From assembly GCA_024699855.1 (NCBI GenBank), contig JAMPIQ010000001.1:16492001-16556000 (forward strand): DNA of 64,000 nt. The letters are read 5' to 3'. The stretch is from Aphelenchoides besseyi (Eukaryota > Nematoda > Chromadorea > Rhabditida > Aphelenchoididae). Position numbers and translations under genes: made by a program. A model generated the notes under the pieces. The model had not been told where the DNA came from. It saw only the letters and a program-made list of their open reading frames with translations, and made no database searches. Below, piece by piece: positions 59,400-64,000 of the stretch (position 1 is the stretch's first letter; each line of letters begins with the position of its first letter).

Positions 59400-60977
59400 T
59401 TACGTTAACTTACAGTCCTGCTCGCTTGACAATAGAACAGCCGATTTGCATTCCAGATTTCCGATGACATCCGCCAATTCATTGAACTTCATCGTGAACT
59501 TCGTAGTGTTTTTGAAACTTTTAACCAGTGGATGATCTTCTTTTCCATAGCATAACACATAAGATGGACGTTCCTCACCATTGGACAAAATTCGAGGCAT
59601 GGCGATCTTCTGAAATGCTCGTGTCAACTGCGGATGATTTCTCAAGGTTGGTGTTTTCGTTCGAACGAGCAACAAAACGCATTGCGGTGAATCGCGAAAG
59701 ATCTCCAACGGTAGTGTACCAATTTGCTTTTGACGCTACGAAGTAGAAGATTAATTCTACCCGTCAAAATTACTACTCACTTCTTCATAATCGTAATACA
59801 AAATCGTTGGACTACGAGAAAGCATTTTGCAGATCTTTATTGCCGTAATGATCGGAACCCCGGAATGAGATGCATCGAATGCTTCTGGCGTTTGAGAAAC
59901 TGAACTCAACGGCAACGATGTGTTGGTTGGCCAAGTTTCTGATTGTGTTTGCGTTGTTTTCGGATCATTCCGTGGTGGAGGCATTGGATCATTTTCATCG
60001 ATCGGCTCAGCTTTGATCTTTACCAAACAAATTCAAATTTGTACGATTAAGTAACAACTTGCCGTACGAGTTATTCTGCCTCGAAATTTATCTTTTCGCG
60101 ACGCCATAAGCATACGCTTCAAAGTCTTGTTCGGCAATCGTTCTTCAGAATCGACCAATTCTGCTCGAACTAATCCATGAGCGGTCTTCTCGTGTTTGTT
60201 ACGCGTCTCGGCTGTTCGGCTTCGTTGATCACAAACAGAGCAACTGAACTTGAGTGAATGAGCCAAACGAGAATGACGACCGAGTCGACGTCCGCTAACG
60301 AAGCATTTCCAACATTGTTTACATTGATACTGAAAATCAAAAATGAAAGCGTAAACTCAAACTTACCAATTTGTTTTGTCCCGGTGGTAGAATTTCCAGA
60401 TAATCGCTCTCAGTCGAACTTCGATTCATAGGGTCCTCAGTATCAAATGCCGATTCGTTTGTTATAACCTCCTCTTCATGATCTACTGAAGCAACTGGTT
60501 CCGGCTGTGATAGTTGATAATTGAAAGGTATTTTATCGCGATTCTCTGGCTTAGCCCGAACGGGAGCTATCGGTTGGGACTTTTTTGGAACAGTCTGCGG
60601 CGATTGTTGAGGAATCCACAAATTCTGTGCTGTTCGATTCCCCGACGGTTGACCTTGTGGTCCGGGATTTCCCATTGATTGGCTTCGTGCTCCCGAATTG
60701 GGCATCCGCGAGAAATAGCCATGTGCCGAAACGACATACGACGTATCAAGCGAAGATACGTTTAGCTAAAAACGACCATGAACGTTAGTCAAAATCAACG
60801 GTTCAACGAAAGTGAATGCAACGAGATGGCTATCAAGCCGATTGACGTTCACAAGGTCTTTGCGTGCACTTTCTTTTCGTTGAATTAAAAATGTTCACAC
60901 ACCTCGCGTTTCACTTCGGCCATTTGATTTACGTTACGAGATGATCCCGCTGCGTATAACGGATTTCGATTTGCCAT
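59400..60977 (-). CDS. C2H2 zinc-finger protein
   Basis: Probably a nuclear DNA- or RNA-binding regulator; the family is not recognised. ATG 60977 starts MANRNPLYAAGSSRNVNQMA. A 0.15-kb intron leads to a long disordered exon rich in Pro, Gln, Ser and Asn, which ends in acidic residues. Then come two C2H2 fingers (CKQCWKCFVSGRRLGRHSRLAH and CSVCDQRSRTAETRNKHEKTAH, each C-x2-C-x12-H-x4-H). After these is KAEPIDENDPMPPP, which resembles a SUMO-attachment motif (IKAEP). The C-terminal part (SPTILYYDYEE, DSPQCVLLLVRTKT) is unknown. The frame ends at TAA 59400, but a strong GTAAGT donor overlaps the last codons, so a further exon is possible. Confidence 0.72.
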
Positions 60978-61579
60978 GAACTCGCTGGCCGGTATAAGCA
61001 GAAGCTAAAAATGGAATCCGTTGGAAGGCATTTCGATCGAAAGTAAATTTCACGACTCAAATAACAATATCTCCCGGAACAAGAATTAAACATCGCAAGA
61101 AAGTTTCGATGACCGCAGAGAAATTACCCTAAGAAAATTGGATAACAACACACAAAACTAAGGCATTTTGGCACGAGCTTATTGGTTTCGCGGCAATCGA
61201 CGCCCCATTGACCCGAGGTTGGAATGACGTTAAGTGCACACTTTTCATTCTAACGAAAAAATAGACTTGTGCGGCTTTTGACTTTTGTTGACTGATGCCC
61301 TACGCCGTGATCCAACTGCTCAACAAAACCTCTGATCTAAACCGACCGACTTCGAAAAATCTGCTAACCATAACATTTGTGTAAGACTCGACAGCCGAAA
61401 GCAAACTGTCGACATTTCCTGCGGCTATTGAACGGAAAGCCTCGCAATAAATAACGAAAAAAATGTCGTCAATCGTTTATTCAATTAATTAGAAAGAACA
61501 TTGGCGGGAATGTGAGTTGTTTTTTCGCGAACTTTCAAACCCAAACGGCCGTTGAACTAACGTTCGAACGCCCGTCGAG
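60978..61579. other. Spacer between zinc-finger gene and RFT1
   Basis: This contains the zinc-finger promoter and the RFT1 3' flank, with a minus-strand AATAAA at 61476-61481, about 100 bases past the RFT1 stop. Nothing else recognised. The distance of about 600 bases does not suggest a tight operon. Confidence 0.5.
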
Positions 61580-63419
61580 TCAGTCGAGTTTCTCCCATAG
61601 TCTCTGATACAATTCTCCTTGTTGGTAGAGATGAGCAATCACGAGCAAAAACATCACGCCTCCGACCGCCACATGCGCGCCGGTGTGAATAAGTCCGGGA
61701 GTTGAGGCAAAGATCTAAAACTCCGAAATAGAAAATTTTATGAAGACTGCTCTTACAAGTCCCGATAGCAACATGACGAAAAGTGCCGCAAGAAGCGAAA
61801 CAATGAAAGTGAAATCGGGAAGCACGTCCATGAACTCTAAACGTTCTGTGTTCTTCAGCGTCTTGATGTAACGCCAATTGTAGCCGATTCGTAGAATCAT
61901 GTTCAGAACGTTTGCGATTATGAAACCGGGAGCACCGCAGAGGTAAAGTAGAAGCACATTCGTCAACAAATGACCAATCGACGTCACCAACAGAAACTTC
62001 CCGTGGTTGAAGATTGCTTTGCTGTTCATCGAAGCGAACGCAAAACACTCGACAATGCCATTAACGGCCATCACAAGCAAATAGAAAGTGTACATTGAGA
62101 GCAGAAGTGCGCCGTTGTTGTTTGTAAGTAAAGACCCTAAAAATGAGTTCATTCGATCTCTCAGCGTCGAAAACTAACCGCCGTAGATTGAAACTGCCAG
62201 CGATGAGTACGGGATACTAAAAACGGCAATGACTGTTCCCAATGTAATCAGACAACGACAAAATGCCATGAACAACTGCGCCAACCGTACGGGAACTGTC
62301 ACTTGTGAACTTCGACCGAAATGCGAAGCAAAATACACAGCACAGGACTCTTCCAATGGTCGCAATGCAATTCGTGCGACCAACGATCCCAAGCGTTCGA
62401 CGGCATCATAAACAGCTGAAAATACGAATACAAAAAGAAATCGATTGCACGCAGTTACCTTGTTCGGTGAAGGTGAGTCGTTGAGTAAAGGTCATAACAT
62501 AAGCACTTCCATCGGTTATCAATTGTTTTTGCACAGAATGAAAAAGCAGTGTTCCGATCAACTTCAATCGTTTCCATTCGAAATCCATCGACAAATTGAA
62601 CCACGGCGAAAAGTCAATAGCTTTTGTTAGCGACAATTGAGCGTATTTCAGATAATAAATGATGACATAAGCAGCTGATCCGACAACCTAAAACTCCAAC
62701 AGTCATAACCCATAATTAGAAGTCTTTGTATACCTGTCCAGCAGTAAGTGCACTAATTGAATCAACGCCGAACAATAGCAGACCGATAGCACACACTTTG
62801 TTGACCACCAGAAGTGCCGATTGAGCAAAAGCAAAGAGTCCATGACGACCACTTTTCATACTCGCAATTGCAAACGGCTCAGCCAAACTTTCGAATGCTG
62901 CAGCCAAAAGAAAACATGCAATGAGAATCGGATAGGCTTCCGGAATCTCAACATCTTGAATCGGCAATCGACTCCAAATGACGGCAAGAATGGTGCCAAT
63001 TGAAATACAAAGAGGTAATCTAAAGACCATTTAAAACAAACGAAAACGCAGAAAACTTACGATAACCACGAGTATTTGATGGCATCTTGAATATGAAAAT
63101 CGGAGTTCAAACAAACTTTTCGAAGCGGCTCAGTTGATAGGAACGAACAAGTCATGTACAAGAGATTCAAACTGAAAACAAGAATAAAAAACGATCAGAC
63201 AATCGGAACAAACCGAACGTTTACAAGACCCAAAACATTGCCGTCGACATAACGAATAAGATACAAATTGATCAGGAAGGTTGAGATCCGAGCAATAAGC
63301 TAAAATATCATCTAATAGATCCGCAAATCCGTTCGGCTTACTTGTCCACTAAGATTGTACTTGAGAATCCGCGACAACGAAAATGAAGATCCCGAAGGAT
63401 TTGAATCAACTGTCGACAT
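61580..63419 (-). CDS. RFT1: RFT1, ER membrane protein for N-glycan precursor assembly
   Basis: RFT1 is needed to move or use Man5GlcNAc2-PP-dolichol in the ER membrane for N-glycosylation; whether it is itself the flippase is disputed. From ATG 63419 (MSTVDSNPSGSSFSLSRIL) I read NLSGQLIARISTF, the family N-terminal signature, then RYVDGNVLGLVNVSLNLLYM. Loop motifs follow, such as EPLRKVCLN, AFESLAEPFAIASMK and RIALRPLEESCAVYFA (the conserved RPxEE-like stretch). The gene ends YQRLWEKLD at TGA 61580. There are about 12 hydrophobic segments and roughly 530 residues, the usual length. Seven or more exons are joined by short introns and no break is visible. Confidence 0.93.
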
Positions 63420-64000
63420 TGTGGCTCAGAAATAAATAGAAAGACGTAGACAAAGGTGGCAACTCATTTCCATTTGTCGCCTATAAAGTTATGAATAACC
63501 GGACCAATTAACTCGGGAATCGTACGCAACGTTCAACAAAACAACAAAGTTTCTGTCCATTGAATTGGCGGTTCAAAACGAACTACGAGCCTCTCAATTA
63601 AGTGAATTCATCGCAATTCAACCAAACTAATTGCAAAGCAACAAATGAAAACAAGCAACTTGTTCACAGCAATCAACCTCTCAGTCGATTTGTTCGTCCA
63701 CTTGGATCTTCAAATTTCATTGGCTTTCACTTTCCATTTTACCGCATCGAAAAACCCACTCGTCTGTTGATACTACAAAAGAGCGAAACGATAAGATAAG
63801 CCAAACGTTAACTTTCGCAAATCAACTCATGATTGCAAAGAACAACGAGTTCGAAAGGCTCATGGACGTGAATTAAACAACCGAAAATTCGTAGTTGTTA
63901 ATCAAAACGCCGCCGAAAAGTTGCGGGTTGTCCACGAATTGTTTGGAGTTCGATTCGCAGAAGTTTTTGTCTTCAAGAACTGATTGTAAGGTCATTGACA
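63420..64000. other. Region upstream of RFT1
   Basis: The RFT1 5' leader and promoter side. Short frames only. No feature recognised up to the window edge. Confidence 0.5.

Overview
The window reads as nematode nuclear DNA. The evidence is one giant gene whose product matches the C. elegans muscle protein twitchin (UNC-22) domain by domain, a cytochrome P450 of the nematode CYP13/CYP25 style, ubiquitin repeats with alanine at position 19 as in C. elegans, RTE-type retrotransposons, and many introns of only 30-50 bases with TTTCAG or TTTTAG acceptors. I cannot name the species.

Layout. 1-852 (+): 3' part of an unrecognised membrane protein gene. 1192-3293 (+): complete cytochrome P450. 4628-53813 (+): twitchin, about 49 kb. 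I count 25 Ig domains, 31 FN3 domains, a protein kinase domain and 2 more Ig domains, in UNC-22 order. Downstream on the minus strand are a three-unit polyubiquitin gene (57579-58531), a two-finger C2H2 zinc-finger gene (59400-60977) and RFT1 (61580-63419). 53814-57578 is mostly empty apart from an RTE fragment.

Inside twitchin. Several long introns carry other genes, all antisense to twitchin: a coiled-coil protein (16584-18684), a MADF/SANT-like protein (20163-22617), a weaker basic/acidic ORF (37839-38696) and a complete CNGA-type cyclic-nucleotide-gated channel (47049-49701). The intron with the MADF/SANT-like gene has two shortened relatives in two other twitchin introns at the same FN3-FN3 boundary. 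Parts are identical over more than 700 bases although the flanking exons have diverged. A second sequence of 188 bases is shared by two introns lying in the last strand of Ig domains. One relic intron was later hit by an RTE-type non-LTR retrotransposon (25050-32912, 10-base target duplication). That element was then split by a Ty3/Gypsy-type LTR element (27397-32097, identical 142-base LTRs, 5-base target duplication).

How the genes relate. Twitchin is a structural and regulatory kinase of the muscle A-band. The nested channel would act in sensory neurons or cilia, so its link to twitchin is positional and not a shared pathway. RFT1 (ER N-glycosylation), polyubiquitin and the zinc-finger gene share a strand, but nothing shows that they form an operon. 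The most unusual content is the set of antisense intronic genes and the recent copying of intron sequence between paralogous positions of one gene.
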